From assembly GCA_018223185.1 (NCBI GenBank), contig JAAEYW010000020.1, positions 1 to 59,537 on the forward strand: a stretch of DNA of 59,537 nucleotides. The letters are read 5' to 3'. Source of the DNA: Oceanospirillales bacterium. GTDB taxonomy: Bacteria > Pseudomonadota > Gammaproteobacteria > Pseudomonadales > Balneatricaceae. Within the stretch, counting starts at the first letter, position 1. Every line of letters begins with the position of its first letter. Below are positions 31,970 to 41,514 of the stretch, one piece after another. Below the pieces are notes generated by a model. That model saw only the letters and a list, made by a program, of their open reading frames with translations. It ran no database searches and was not told the DNA's origin. The position numbers and the translations under genes are program-made.

Positions 31970-32085
31970 AGTTCTAATAAAAAGCTCTTAGGAAAAGCTC
32001 TTATACAAAGCCTTTATGCAGAGCTCTTATGCAAAGCCCTGACAAAGCTCTTATAAAAAGCTCTTATGAAAGGCCCCATGAAACA
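31970..32085. repeat. Degenerate short tandem repeat (aaagctcttat-)
   Basis: Between the GDT1 gene and mobA, variants of aaagctcttat/acaaagcc/gcagagc recur about every 12-16 bases for roughly 115 bases. It is non-coding, with no clear promoter. Confidence 0.65.
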
Positions 32086-32094
32086 GCCACATAC

Positions 32095-32688
32095 TCAGCT
32101 ATCAGACTTTAACGCTTCCAAAGACTGAAGTTCCTGGAAAGTATTAAGATTGCACAACTGTTCAGACAGATCGGAAATATCAACAAGCTGCATCGGATGG
32201 GTACGCATCCAGCGCTGCACTGCCCGCTGACCTCCTTCCAGCCAGCGCTCAAGATCATCAGCAAGCAACCGGGGAATCACTGCATGCAGCGGATGCAACT
32301 TATCACCTTCCGACAACACCGTAATACTATGGGGCGCATGACTGGCAGCGCCCAGTAATCGCTCAATCAGGAGCGGCTCAAGCAATGGCGTATCACAAGG
32401 CAAAACCAACACCTGATCAGACCGGCACACCCTAAGCCCGGCCAGAATTCCCGCCAAAGGCCCCTGAAACCCCTCCAGCAAATCCTCCACGACCTGGTCA
32501 GCAAGAACAGCATAATCCGGCAGATGCCGGTTACAACTGATCACAACCTTATCAACAAAAGGCCGGACCAGCTCAACAGCAAAAGCCACCATAGGCTGCG
32601 ACTGAAACGGCACCAGACCTTTGTCACTCCCCCCCATGCGACGGCCTTCACCGCCTGCGAGGACAATAACATCCAAGGGTTCAGCCAC
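32095..32688 (-). CDS. mobA: Molybdenum cofactor guanylyltransferase
   Basis: Transfers GMP to molybdopterin to form the dinucleotide cofactor. The 197-residue product has the nucleotidyltransferase signature VIVLAGGEGRRMGGSDKGLVP, a substrate loop ILAGLRV and the LPCDTPLL metal-binding motif. The start is a GTG that overlaps the moaD end by eight bases. Last gene of the moaB-moeA-moaD-mobA operon. Confidence 0.94.
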   Translation of the reverse strand: MAEPLDVIVLAGGEGRRMGGSDKGLVPFQSQPMVAFAVELVRPFVDKVVISCNRHLPDYAVLADQVVEDLLEGFQGPLAGILAGLRVCRSDQVLVLPCDTPLLEPLLIERLLGAASHAPHSITVLSEGDKLHPLHAVIPRLLADDLERWLEGGQRAVQRWMRTHPMQLVDISDLSEQLCNLNTFQELQSLEALKSDS

Positions 32689-32926
32689 CGGTCACAGGAG
32701 GAAAAAACGCCACCTCATCACCATCCGATACAACCGTATCTAATGGCACTATATCCTGGTTTACAGAACAGAGCAGCTGCCCGCTTAATGCGTTTTGCCA
32801 CTTATCATCCTGCGTCTTCAATTGTTCCAGAAGTCCCGCAGCACTCACAGACCGATCCAGTTGATAACTCACCTGCCCAACACCCAGAGTTTCTCGCAGG
32901 GAAGCAAAAAAAAGCACATTTACCAT
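32681..32926 (-). CDS. moaD: Molybdopterin synthase small subunit (MoaD)
   Basis: 81-residue ubiquitin-like sulfur carrier for molybdopterin synthesis. It has a beta-grasp start (VNVLFFASLRETLG) and ends in the obligatory Gly-Gly (FFPPVTGG), the site of thiocarboxylation. ATG at 32926 is preferred over a GTG one codon upstream. Its partner MoaE is not encoded in this window. Confidence 0.92.
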   Translation of the reverse strand: MVNVLFFASLRETLGVGQVSYQLDRSVSAAGLLEQLKTQDDKWQNALSGQLLCSVNQDIVPLDTVVSDGDEVAFFPPVTGG

Positions 32927-32980
32927 CACAACAACCTATTTATTTAACAGTCTATTCTTTCAAAAGCCGTCAGCCCGGGC

Positions 32981-34222
32981 TTAATTCATCACTTCGCTAA
33001 ACGGAATAAACCTCAGCAAGTCACCCTCCCTGAACACCCTGCCTGGCGGCACCACGAGATACCCCGCAGCCATCACTGATGAACTTAACACACCTGAGCT
33101 CTGACTGGAGCCAGAGACCGCCCGCCCATCTTTCAGCTGAACCCTGAGATACTCCTGACGACCAATCGCTCTCGACCGGCTAAAACCAACCTCTACAGAA
33201 AAGCTGTTGGGTACAACATTATCAGCCCCCATAGACCGCAGCAGAAAAGGCCGTGCAAGTATATTAAACGTCACTAAAACAGCAGCAGGATTACCTGGCA
33301 ACCCGAGCAACGGCTTACCATTCACATAACCGAAAGCCATCGGCTTACCCGGCTTTATGGCCAGCTTCCAAAGCCTCAACTCCCCCTGCGTCTCAACAGC
33401 CGCCTTAACATGATCCTCCTCGCCGACAGAAACACCGCCACTGGTGATAATACAGTCAGCCTGCTCAGATGCTTGCCTGAGAGCGACTTTAGTACCCTCA
33501 AGGGTATCCTCAACAATCGCCGCTTCAACAACCTCGCAACCCAGTGCCTGCAACAACCCCCGTATAGTAAAAAGGTTAGAGTTATAGATCTGCCCCGGCT
33601 GAAGCGGAGTTCCCGGCATCACCAGCTCATCACCGGTAGCCAGCACTGCAACTTTTAAACGTCTGCAAACTCTGACCCTGGCAACACCCACCGAGGCTAG
33701 CACACCGAGATGCTGCGCCTGAAGCCGCATACCAGCTGGAATAACAACCTGCCCCGTACGGATATCCTGCCCCTGCAGGCGTATATTGTTACCAACCGGG
33801 GGAGCTTCAGCAATTTCGACCCATGGCTGACCACCGGCCTCACCGGTAATCGTATTTTCCTGCATCACAACCGCGTCAGCACCCAATGGAATCTCAGAAC
33901 CGGTAAAGATACGCGCTGCAGTTCCAGGCTCAAGTGGCTGAGGCATTGTTCCGGCAGGGATGCGCTGCGATACGTTAAGGCGTCGGCTTCCGGCAAGGTC
34001 TGCAATCCTTAGCGCATAACCATCCATAGCACTGTTATCCCGAGGAGGAACATCGACGACAGACGTCTGATCTTCTGCCAGCACCCGCCCCAGAGCATCG
34101 CTTATATCCACCTCTTCAGTCGCAACAGGCAACGTCGCTTCTGCCAATAACCTTTCCAGAGCTTCGTCAACCGGCATCAACTGAGACGCAGGTGCGTCAC
34201 AACCGCTATGACCAGCCGTCAT
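32981..34222 (-). CDS. moeA: Molybdopterin molybdenumtransferase MoeA
   Basis: Inserts molybdate into adenylated molybdopterin. The 413-residue product has the N-terminal DVPPRDNSAMDGYALR motif and a central MPT-binding domain with TTGDE-like ATGDELV. It also has IITSGGVSVGEEDHVK, then KPGKPMAFGYV and GLPGNPAAVLVTF. The ATG at 34222 overlaps the moaB stop (ATGA). The open frame also extends to an upstream TTG that lacks support. Confidence 0.95.
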   Translation of the reverse strand: MTAGHSGCDAPASQLMPVDEALERLLAEATLPVATEEVDISDALGRVLAEDQTSVVDVPPRDNSAMDGYALRIADLAGSRRLNVSQRIPAGTMPQPLEPGTAARIFTGSEIPLGADAVVMQENTITGEAGGQPWVEIAEAPPVGNNIRLQGQDIRTGQVVIPAGMRLQAQHLGVLASVGVARVRVCRRLKVAVLATGDELVMPGTPLQPGQIYNSNLFTIRGLLQALGCEVVEAAIVEDTLEGTKVALRQASEQADCIITSGGVSVGEEDHVKAAVETQGELRLWKLAIKPGKPMAFGYVNGKPLLGLPGNPAAVLVTFNILARPFLLRSMGADNVVPNSFSVEVGFSRSRAIGRQEYLRVQLKDGRAVSGSSQSSGVLSSSVMAAGYLVVPPGRVFREGDLLRFIPFSEVMN

Positions 34223-34773
34223 CCGCGCGGCCCACAAGCGGTCTCGACAGGCCTCGCTGTCATCACCATCTCAACAAAATTACAGGGCCGGTGACGCGCA
34301 TCAAGCTGCTCCCGGATAATACCGTTCCAGGCAGTCCTGCAGGCACCGGTTGAGCCCGGCATACAGAAAATAACCGTTCGGTTAGCAACACCCGCAAACG
34401 CCCGGGACTGAACAGTCGACGTGCCGATCTCTTCATAGGAAAGCTGACGGAATAATTCCCCATACCCCTCTATCGCCTTATCAAACAGCGGCATCAACGC
34501 TTCAGGGGTGGTATCCCGCAAGGTAAAGCCCGTCCCCCCGGTCACCAGAACAGCCTGCACCGCTTCATCCGCGATCCATGCAGACACCACCGCCCGCAGC
34601 TGATACACATCATCTTTGCAGATCACCCGCTCAGCCAGGCAGTGCCCCGCTTCTGTCAAACCATCCACCAACGCATCACCTGAGGTATCATTTTCCGGTA
34701 TACGGGTATCAGAAACGGTCAGCACAGCGATCTGCAGCGGCTGAAAAGGTACATTTGCTTTTGTATGACTCAT
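34219..34773 (-). CDS. moaB: Molybdenum cofactor biosynthesis protein MoaB
   Basis: MPT adenylyltransferase-type protein. The 184-residue product reads IAVLTVSDTR near the N-terminus, then VLVTGGTGFTLRDTTPEAL, LSYEEIGTSTVQSRA and IFCMPGSTGACRTAW, the MoaB/MogA signature series. The open frame runs to 34854, but the ATG at 34773 has GAGG seven bases upstream and matches the family start. First gene of the operon, divergent from the exopolysaccharide genes. Confidence 0.94.
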   Translation of the reverse strand: MSHTKANVPFQPLQIAVLTVSDTRIPENDTSGDALVDGLTEAGHCLAERVICKDDVYQLRAVVSAWIADEAVQAVLVTGGTGFTLRDTTPEALMPLFDKAIEGYGELFRQLSYEEIGTSTVQSRAFAGVANRTVIFCMPGSTGACRTAWNGIIREQLDARHRPCNFVEMVMTARPVETACGPRG

Positions 34774-34935
34774 AAAATCCTCATAAAAAGGGGTCATGCC
34801 ACTTAAACAGAACATGAATACAAAACGATAAATAAAATAAGACCGGGTGTCCAAGCCTCTTTACAGGACAATTATAGAAAGACACCCCCAAACACACACA
34901 GAACCTGAGTTTTCAAGTAATTGAGCCATCAAACA

Positions 34936-34961
34936 TACTCACTTAGGTATATCTGTGAGTA
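34936..34961. promoter_or_regulatory. Inverted repeat, candidate operator upstream of the exopolysaccharide operon
   Basis: TACTCAC (34936-34942) and its exact reverse complement GTGAGTA (34955-34961) flank a 12-base A/T-rich centre. A weak plus-strand promoter, TTGAGC (34921-34926), 17 bases, TAGGTA (34944-34949), would place the repeat over its -10 box. It lies about 120 bases upstream of the first exopolysaccharide gene, in the 309-base divergent gap with moaB. Confidence 0.4.
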
Positions 34962-35082
34962 CCGCTATAAAAAAGCGCATGTTACTATTAGCGAATATTG
35001 AAATTCTATGGTTTATTTCATGCTCTCTAATTGCGCAGAGAATAAACAAAATATTACATTTTAAAGTGCCACATAAGGACAT

Positions 35083-36288
35083 ATGCCGATGAAATACCGG
35101 ACTTTAGCAAGTTTAATTACCCCTGCTGCATTTATCTTCTCGCTGCCAGCTGCAGCGGCTATCGAACCTGCAGCCATTGACGCAGGCCCGGTGAAAGTTG
35201 TGCCAATGATCAGCGCACAGGTGGGTTATGACGATAACTTCTTCAGCACCTCGGCTAACGAAGAGGACGACACCATTACCGTTCTGTCTCCTTCTGTTCA
35301 ACTGATCGCTGAAGATGGTCTGAACGCATACAGATTGACCTACCAGATCAGTCAGGGCATGCATCAGGATCATTCTGCTGATAACTACACAGACCACAAC
35401 CTGTCAGCGGATGCGCATCTCGAATTCAGTCAGCGCAGCGTGCTGGATCTGAACGCAGCCTATACCAAAGGGCACGAAGCACGCGGTACTGGACTTAGCG
35501 CAAGTGGCGGCCTCGCAAACAGTATTGATGCACCTCTGGAATACGACACCCAAACCGTAGGCTTCAGCTACTTCTATGGCGCTCCCGAGGCAACTGGACG
35601 GATTCAGGTTTACGGTGAGCACCTTGACCGCGAATACCAGAACTTCCGTTCCGTGACCGAAGGCCGTGATGACACTGAAGTGACTCTGGGCGCAGTTTTC
35701 TACTATCAGATCATGCCGAAAACATCTCTGCTGTTTGAAGCACGCAATAAAGATATCGATTACGATCTTGATCCAGCCAACTCCCTTGACAGCGAAACCC
35801 GTAAATATTTTGTCGGTGCGACCTGGGAAGGCACTGCAAAAACAACGGGTACCGTTAAAGTCGGTGTCAGCGAAAAAGATTTCGATTCAGCAAGCCGTAA
35901 AGACTTCACCAGCAGCAGCTGGGAAGCTTCAGTTAGCTGGGCGCCACGCACCTACTCTGTCGTCGACATCAGCACCAGCCGGAGCGCGGCTGAAAGCACC
36001 GGCAACGGAAACTTCATTGACACGAAAAGCTACAATGTCAACTGGAACCACGCCTGGAGCGATATTATCAACACTGACCTGGGTCTCGGACTTACCAACG
36101 AAACCTATGAAGGGGCAGCTGATGGCCGCGAAGATGACACCACATCGGTTAATATGGGCCTGAATTACGATATGCGTCGCTGGCTGACATTTGGCCTGAA
36201 TTACACATACAGTGATATCGATTCAAACCTGGCCAATACCGATTACAGTAAAAACCTGGTTATGCTGACAATAAATGCATCACTATAA
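35083..36288 (+). CDS. Outer-membrane beta-barrel protein of exopolysaccharide cluster (BBP2-like)
   Basis: 401-residue protein with a signal peptide ending at PAAAAIEP (about residue 26). A series of amphipathic, aromatic-rich beta strands continues to the last residue pattern (VMLTINASL), as in outer-membrane barrels. It starts PMISAQVGYDDNFF, the typical opening of the putative beta-barrel porin 2 family found with Wza/Wzc genes. It probably forms or assists the outer-membrane exit for the polymer. AAGGA precedes the ATG. It heads the plus-strand operon. Confidence 0.8.
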   Translation: MPMKYRTLASLITPAAFIFSLPAAAAIEPAAIDAGPVKVVPMISAQVGYDDNFFSTSANEEDDTITVLSPSVQLIAEDGLNAYRLTYQISQGMHQDHSADNYTDHNLSADAHLEFSQRSVLDLNAAYTKGHEARGTGLSASGGLANSIDAPLEYDTQTVGFSYFYGAPEATGRIQVYGEHLDREYQNFRSVTEGRDDTEVTLGAVFYYQIMPKTSLLFEARNKDIDYDLDPANSLDSETRKYFVGATWEGTAKTTGTVKVGVSEKDFDSASRKDFTSSSWEASVSWAPRTYSVVDISTSRSAAESTGNGNFIDTKSYNVNWNHAWSDIINTDLGLGLTNETYEGAADGREDDTTSVNMGLNYDMRRWLTFGLNYTYSDIDSNLANTDYSKNLVMLTINASL

Positions 36289-36311
36289 GCTGTAAAAATC
36301 GAGATATTTCT

Positions 36312-36857
36312 ATGTTATTCGGTTCCAACATTATCAGGGTAGCCTTTATGGCTACTCTGCTTCTTTTCTGCTCAGCCGTTTCGGCTGAGTCGTCCACACT
36401 CTCTGATTATCGCCTGGGTTCAGGTGATCTTCTCAGCATCCAGGTATTCGGCGAAGAAGATCTGAGCATGGAGATACGGCTCAGTGACGCTGGCACTATA
36501 GCTTATCCCTTTTTAGGTGAGCTCAGAGTGCTGAATATGACCATAGGCAACCTTGGCAAAATGATAGAACAGGGCCTGGGCGACGGTTATCTGCTCGACC
36601 CACATGTCAGTATTACCGTAGTAGAATACCGGCAGTTCTTTATCAATGGTGAAGTTCAGGAGCCCGGCGGCTATCCATACCAGCCTGGGCTGACATTACA
36701 AAAAGCGGTCGCCCTGGCCGGCGGATTTACTGAGCGTGCATCAAAAAGTAAGCTCTTTGTCTCCCACGATGGTGAAACATCCGATCCCCGCCTGGTTCAG
36801 CTAAACACCCTGATCAAACCCGGCGATATTATTACTATCGAACAAAGCTTCTTCTAA
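36312..36857 (+). CDS. Short polysaccharide export protein (Wza-like, SLBB)
   Basis: 181-residue periplasmic protein with a type I signal peptide (AVSA/ES) and no lipobox. It has the polysaccharide-export domain YRLGSGDLLSIQVFGEEDLS followed by one SLBB domain (FFINGEVQEPGGYPYQPGLT with VALAGGFTERAS). Full-length Wza is about twice as long and has an outer-membrane helix. This short form must work with a separate outer-membrane component, presumably the beta-barrel encoded just upstream. Confidence 0.88.
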   Translation: MLFGSNIIRVAFMATLLLFCSAVSAESSTLSDYRLGSGDLLSIQVFGEEDLSMEIRLSDAGTIAYPFLGELRVLNMTIGNLGKMIEQGLGDGYLLDPHVSITVVEYRQFFINGEVQEPGGYPYQPGLTLQKAVALAGGFTERASKSKLFVSHDGETSDPRLVQLNTLIKPGDIITIEQSFF

Positions 36858-36923
36858 CTTGCTGCTGAAGCTGAGCTCCACTAAACCGTTCCGCATACAT
36901 ATTACAGAGACAGACCAGAAAGT

Positions 36924-39137
36924 ATGGATACGAATAGATCCCAGGAAAGCATGACCCGCCTGATGAGCGACGATGTAATCGACCTGCGCCAATACTGGAA
37001 TACCATCAACCGGCACAAGTGGGGAATATTCGGATTCGCCATCGTCATAACCATGCTGGCCACATTAGTCGTCTTCTCAATGAAGCCGGTCTATCGCGCT
37101 GAAGCGACTCTGTTGATTGAATCAAAAAATGCCAATGTGGTTTCGATTGAAGAGGTCTATGGTCTCGATGCAGGCAACAGTGAGTATTACCTGACTCAGT
37201 TTGAAATCCTCAAGTCCAGACAACTGGCCGAACGGGTGATTGAGAAATTAAACCTGGTCGACAACCCCGAATTCAACCAGAAGCCCGGTTTTATCGACAC
37301 AACCATCGCTTCAGTAAAAAACCTGCTGCCTCTGGGCGTTGAACCAGAGCTATCAGAACAGGAGCGTGCCCGTATCAAATTGCAGCAGGTGACTAATCAG
37401 TTCCTTGCCAACCTGACAGTGTCGCCTATCCGTAAAACTCAGCTGGTCAAGATCAGTTACGACTCATACGATTCAATGCTGTCTGCCCGAATCGCTAACG
37501 CTGTTGGCGATGCGTATATTGAAAACAACCTGGAAGCACGTCTGCAACTCACCTATAAAGCCTCTGAATGGCTGATGGAAAGGCTGAGTGGCCTCAGGGA
37601 TAAACTTAAACAGTCTGAGGAACGCTTACAGGAATATCGGGAAAAGGAACAAATTGTCGGTAATGACGGTGGCTTTGATATTGCCAACAGCGAACTGGAT
37701 CTGGTCGCCAGCAAGCTGGTTGACGCACGCCGTGAACGTCTGGCGCTCGAAAGCCTGAACAATCAGATAAAGAAAGTCGACAAGCGCCATCCGGAGAACT
37801 TCGAGCTGATTCCTGCGGTTCTCCAGCACCCCTTAGTACAAAGCCTGAAAGGCTCCGTACTCCAGGTCGAACTCAAAAGATCTGAACTATCTAAGCGCTA
37901 CGGTGCGAAACACCCGAAGATGCAGGCCGCTCAGTCAGAGCTTGAAAACGCGCAGCGCAGTCTTTACAAGCAGATTCTGTCTGTCGTCAACGGTATTGAA
38001 AACGAATACCGGCTGGCCCTCTCCGCCGAACGTTCGCTGAAAAGCGCGGTGGATAACACCAAGCAGGAACTGCAGTCGATTAACCGAAAAGATTACCGTT
38101 TGAAAGAACTTGAGAAAGAGGTGGATGCCAATCGTCAGTTGTATGACACCTTCTTCACACGTCTGAGCGAAACCAATGCAACCGGAGATCTGCAGTCAGC
38201 TAACGCCCGCGTTTCCGATCCGGCACAGCCTCCACAAGCTCCGGAAAAGCCTAAGAAAGGCCTTATTATTGCCCTGACCTTCATTGTTGGCATCATGTTT
38301 GGAACAATGCTGTCGTTCCTGCTGGAAGCACTGAACAATACGGTAAAAAGTGCTCAGGATGTTGAAAATAAACTGGGCGCCACGATGCTCGGGCTGCTGC
38401 CAAAACTAGCTAAAAAAAGTGGCACAGAAAACATCAGTTACACCGCATACCTGAACGACCAGCAATCGGCCTTTGCTGAATCGGTAAGGACTATTCGTAC
38501 CGGTATTGTCCTCTCAGCGCTGGATAACCCCCATAAAATTTTATGTGTCACCTCGTCTGTTCCCGGTGAAGGTAAAACGTCGCTGACGCTCAGCCTCGCC
38601 TTCTCAATAGGACAGATGGAAAAGGTGCTACTGATCGATGCCGATATGCGCCGTCCGTCAATCGCCAAAAACTTTGGCCTGTCTGGAAAAACACCAGGAT
38701 TATCGAATCTGGTTGCCGGCACTGCACGACTGGAAGACACTATTCACAAAGATGAAAAATCCGGTATCGATGTACTGCCATCGGGGATTATCCCCCCCAA
38801 CCCGCTGGAACTGCTGTCATCTCACCGTTTTGCTAAGGTGCTGGCTGTTCTGGAAACCAAATACGACCGGATCATTATCGACACGGCGCCAACACAGGCG
38901 GTCAGTGATGCTCTGGTGCTGTCATCGCATGTGGGCGCAATGATCTACGTGGTCAAAGCTGACGCGACAAACTACCAGCTGGCTAAGAATGGCCTCAAGC
39001 GCCTGAATGAAGTTAAAGCCCCGCTTATCGGCGTGGTGCTGAATCAGGTGGATATCAAAAAGGCCGCTAAGTATGGCGGTGATTACAGTGGCTACTATGA
39101 TACATACGGCTACACAGCAGACGAAAAGACCGCCTGA
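36924..39137 (+). CDS. Polysaccharide co-polymerase with BY-kinase domain (Wzc-like)
   Basis: Inner-membrane protein controlling polymer length and export. The 737-residue product has an N-terminal membrane segment (about 35-55) and a Wzz-type periplasmic domain. Long coiled-coil/GNVR regions follow, then a second membrane segment (about 450-470). The cytoplasmic tyrosine kinase has Walker A PGEGKTSLTLS, Walker A' LLIDADMRRPS and Walker B RIIIDTAP. The tail is tyrosine-rich (YGGDYSGYYDTYGY), as needed for autophosphorylation. The stop overlaps the next gene's ATG, whose product would be the matching phosphatase. Confidence 0.93.
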   Translation: MDTNRSQESMTRLMSDDVIDLRQYWNTINRHKWGIFGFAIVITMLATLVVFSMKPVYRAEATLLIESKNANVVSIEEVYGLDAGNSEYYLTQFEILKSRQLAERVIEKLNLVDNPEFNQKPGFIDTTIASVKNLLPLGVEPELSEQERARIKLQQVTNQFLANLTVSPIRKTQLVKISYDSYDSMLSARIANAVGDAYIENNLEARLQLTYKASEWLMERLSGLRDKLKQSEERLQEYREKEQIVGNDGGFDIANSELDLVASKLVDARRERLALESLNNQIKKVDKRHPENFELIPAVLQHPLVQSLKGSVLQVELKRSELSKRYGAKHPKMQAAQSELENAQRSLYKQILSVVNGIENEYRLALSAERSLKSAVDNTKQELQSINRKDYRLKELEKEVDANRQLYDTFFTRLSETNATGDLQSANARVSDPAQPPQAPEKPKKGLIIALTFIVGIMFGTMLSFLLEALNNTVKSAQDVENKLGATMLGLLPKLAKKSGTENISYTAYLNDQQSAFAESVRTIRTGIVLSALDNPHKILCVTSSVPGEGKTSLTLSLAFSIGQMEKVLLIDADMRRPSIAKNFGLSGKTPGLSNLVAGTARLEDTIHKDEKSGIDVLPSGIIPPNPLELLSSHRFAKVLAVLETKYDRIIIDTAPTQAVSDALVLSSHVGAMIYVVKADATNYQLAKNGLKRLNEVKAPLIGVVLNQVDIKKAAKYGGDYSGYYDTYGYTADEKTA

Positions 39138-39865
39138 TGATTGATCTGCATAACCATATACTGCCAGGAATCGATGATGGCCCGGCGACACTTTCTGAGT
39201 CGCTGGAGCTGGCTAAGATAGCCGTAGATGATGGTATTCGTCATATTGTTGTAACGCCCCATATCCACCCCGGGCGCTATGAAAATCAGATAAATACCAT
39301 CCAGCCAGTCTTGCAGACCCTGCAACAGGCTATAGCAGATGCCGATATTCCTCTCACGCTGAGCATGGGCGCGGAACTGCGCATCTCGGCCGAAATGATC
39401 AGCATGATTCCTTCCGGGAAAATACCCTTTCTGGGAAGCTGGCAGGATAAGAAAGTATTACTGCTGGAACTGCCTCACAGCCATATTCCGCCGGGCACTG
39501 ATAAGCTGATCAACTGGCTTTTAAGCCAGAACATTCAACCGATGATTGCGCACCCGGAGCGCAACAAAGAGATCATCGACAATATCGAGAAAGTAAGTCC
39601 TCTGGTTGCCCAGGGCTGCTTACTGCAGGTAACCGCCATGTCCGTTGCCGGGCGCTTTGGCGATGCTGCCAGACAGATCTCCGAAATACTGCTTCAACGG
39701 GACTGGGTAACCATACTCGCCACAGATGCCCATAACAGCCGCCACCGCCCCCCCGTCCTGACGGAAGGGGTTCAGGCTGCTATTGAGATAATTGGTGAAG
39801 ATGCAGCCCGGGCACTGGTAACCTCAATACCCGAATATATAATCTCCAACCATGCTGAAATCTGA
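39137..39865 (+). CDS. PHP-type tyrosine-protein phosphatase (CpsB/YwqE family)
   Basis: 242-residue metal-dependent phosphatase that removes phosphate from the kinase tail. It opens with the PHP motif IDLHNHILPGIDDGP and has VVTPHIHPGRYEN, AHPERNKEI and ILATDAHN as further metal ligands. Pairing a PHP phosphatase with a Wzc-like kinase is common in Gram-positive bacteria. In Gram-negative bacteria the low-molecular-weight Wzb type is more usual, although both occur. It is coupled to the kinase by a TGATG overlap. Confidence 0.9.
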   Translation: MIDLHNHILPGIDDGPATLSESLELAKIAVDDGIRHIVVTPHIHPGRYENQINTIQPVLQTLQQAIADADIPLTLSMGAELRISAEMISMIPSGKIPFLGSWQDKKVLLLELPHSHIPPGTDKLINWLLSQNIQPMIAHPERNKEIIDNIEKVSPLVAQGCLLQVTAMSVAGRFGDAARQISEILLQRDWVTILATDAHNSRHRPPVLTEGVQAAIEIIGEDAARALVTSIPEYIISNHAEI

Positions 39866-40538
39866 TCCAGCCCGCAAAGTTTTTGTCTTCGCTCTACTCA
39901 TTGTCCTTGTTTTGGCTGCAACCATCGCCACCCGCAACGGTATAGCTGACCTCTACGCATACTCTCCGCGCCAGCACCTGGAATACTGGCAAAAATCAGC
40001 CAAAACCCCACCTCAGGACAAACTGGCAGCGGAACTTGCGAGTATAAGAACCGCTATTGAGTGGCAGAGAAACAGAGCTGAATACAGGGACATTGAAGCG
40101 CTACTATTATATTATCAGGCACTGCATCACTATCAGACTGGCAGTCCTGCTGACTTCCGCGAAACAACGCTTGAAGCAATAGAAGGCTATCGAAAAGCGA
40201 CTCAGGAGCGCCCAAACTGGCCCTACAGCTGGGCAAGTCTGGCACTGATGAAAGCCTCAGTCAGACAGTTTGATACCGAGTTTGAAGATGCGATTATTAA
40301 GGCGGTGAAGCTCGGCCCCTGGGAAAATTCGGTTAACATCAGTGTTGCTGAAGCAGGCCTTTTGGGATGGACATCACTGGCCCCCTCAACTCAGAATGCC
40401 GTAATCGAAAATATTGAGAGAGGCTTAAAACGCAACACACCGGCGTTAAAAAAGAGCCTGAACGCCATTAATAAACTGGGAATGGCCTGTATTTACCTCA
40501 AAGCCAGCAACGAACGAAAAAGACTCTGTGGCTTTTGA
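39852..40538 (+). CDS. VpsP-like polysaccharide biosynthesis protein
   Basis: 228-residue protein with one N-terminal membrane segment (about 10-27) followed by a helical, TPR-like region (EYWQKSAKTP, ALLLYYQALHHY, RPNWPYSWASLALMKA). The last pattern resembles VpsP-type proteins of vibrio exopolysaccharide clusters. The role is unknown. It may act as a periplasmic scaffold, since it overlaps the phosphatase gene and is followed by precursor genes. Confidence 0.6.
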   Translation: MLKSDPARKVFVFALLIVLVLAATIATRNGIADLYAYSPRQHLEYWQKSAKTPPQDKLAAELASIRTAIEWQRNRAEYRDIEALLLYYQALHHYQTGSPADFRETTLEAIEGYRKATQERPNWPYSWASLALMKASVRQFDTEFEDAIIKAVKLGPWENSVNISVAEAGLLGWTSLAPSTQNAVIENIERGLKRNTPALKKSLNAINKLGMACIYLKASNERKRLCGF

Positions 40539-40625
40539 TCATTACACCAAAGGCTGAAGTTAGAATTTATTAAGACGATATCAGGACGATATAAAGGTCT
40601 GACGATATAAAGGTCTGGAGCATAT

Positions 40626-41510
40626 ATGACAACCGTACGTAAAGCAGTAATCCCCGTTGCGGGTCTGGGAACACGGGTTCTACCGGCAAGTAAGGCGATC
40701 CCGAAAGAGATGATGCCGGTTGTGGATAAGCCTGTTATCCAGCATGTTGTCGAAGAAGCCATAAAAGCCGGAATCAAAGAGATCATTCTGGTAACCCGTA
40801 GTGGCAAATGCGCGATTGAAGACCATTTTGATAGTCACTATGAGTTGGAGCACCAGCTGGATCTGAAAAATAAAACCCAGATTCTCGACTCAGTCAGCAA
40901 GATAATCCCCAGTGATGTGACCATCTTATCGGTTCGTCAGCCGGAAGCACGGGGGCTCGGCCATGCCGTTCACTGCGCTGCTAGAATTATCAACAACGAA
41001 CCCTTTGTCGTCATTCTGCCGGATGTTCTGGTCAACAACTATCAACAGGATAGAAATGATCTGCAACAGATGGTACGTGCATTCGAAGAACATAATGCTG
41101 CCCAGATCATGGTCGAGTCAGTTCCCCAGGACCAGATTCATCTCTATGGTGTCGCCGACTGTAACGGAGTGAAACCGGCTGCAGGCGAGTCCGTTTCGAT
41201 CTGCGCTATGGTCGAGAAGCCCAAACAGGAAGACGCACCATCCGACCTTGCCGTTGTAGGCCGTTACGTTCTGCCAGCCAGAGTTATGGAGCTGCTTGCC
41301 GATACCAGACCCGGCGCCGGTAATGAGATCCAGCTGACAGATGCACTTGATGAACTGTTAAAAGAACAAAAGGTTGAAGCCTATCGTATGACGGGTAAAA
41401 CATACGATTGCGGCAACAAACTGGGCTTCCTGCAGGCCAATGTCGCCTATGGCCTTCAGCACCCGGAAACCGCTGAAGCATTTAAGCAGTTCCTGACCAA
41501 GCTGGACTGA
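40626..41510 (+). CDS. galU: UTP--glucose-1-phosphate uridylyltransferase
   Basis: Makes UDP-glucose for exopolysaccharide, trehalose and lipopolysaccharide. The 294-residue product has the signature IPVAGLGTRVLPASKAIPKEM, then PVVDKPVIQHVVEEA and the late AYRMTGKTYDCGNKLGF. GGAG lies upstream of the ATG. It begins a second run of tightly spaced sugar-nucleotide genes (galU-pgi-dehydrogenase homologue-VanZ-pmm). Confidence 0.96.
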   Translation: MTTVRKAVIPVAGLGTRVLPASKAIPKEMMPVVDKPVIQHVVEEAIKAGIKEIILVTRSGKCAIEDHFDSHYELEHQLDLKNKTQILDSVSKIIPSDVTILSVRQPEARGLGHAVHCAARIINNEPFVVILPDVLVNNYQQDRNDLQQMVRAFEEHNAAQIMVESVPQDQIHLYGVADCNGVKPAAGESVSICAMVEKPKQEDAPSDLAVVGRYVLPARVMELLADTRPGAGNEIQLTDALDELLKEQKVEAYRMTGKTYDCGNKLGFLQANVAYGLQHPETAEAFKQFLTKLD

Positions 41511-41514
41511 GATT

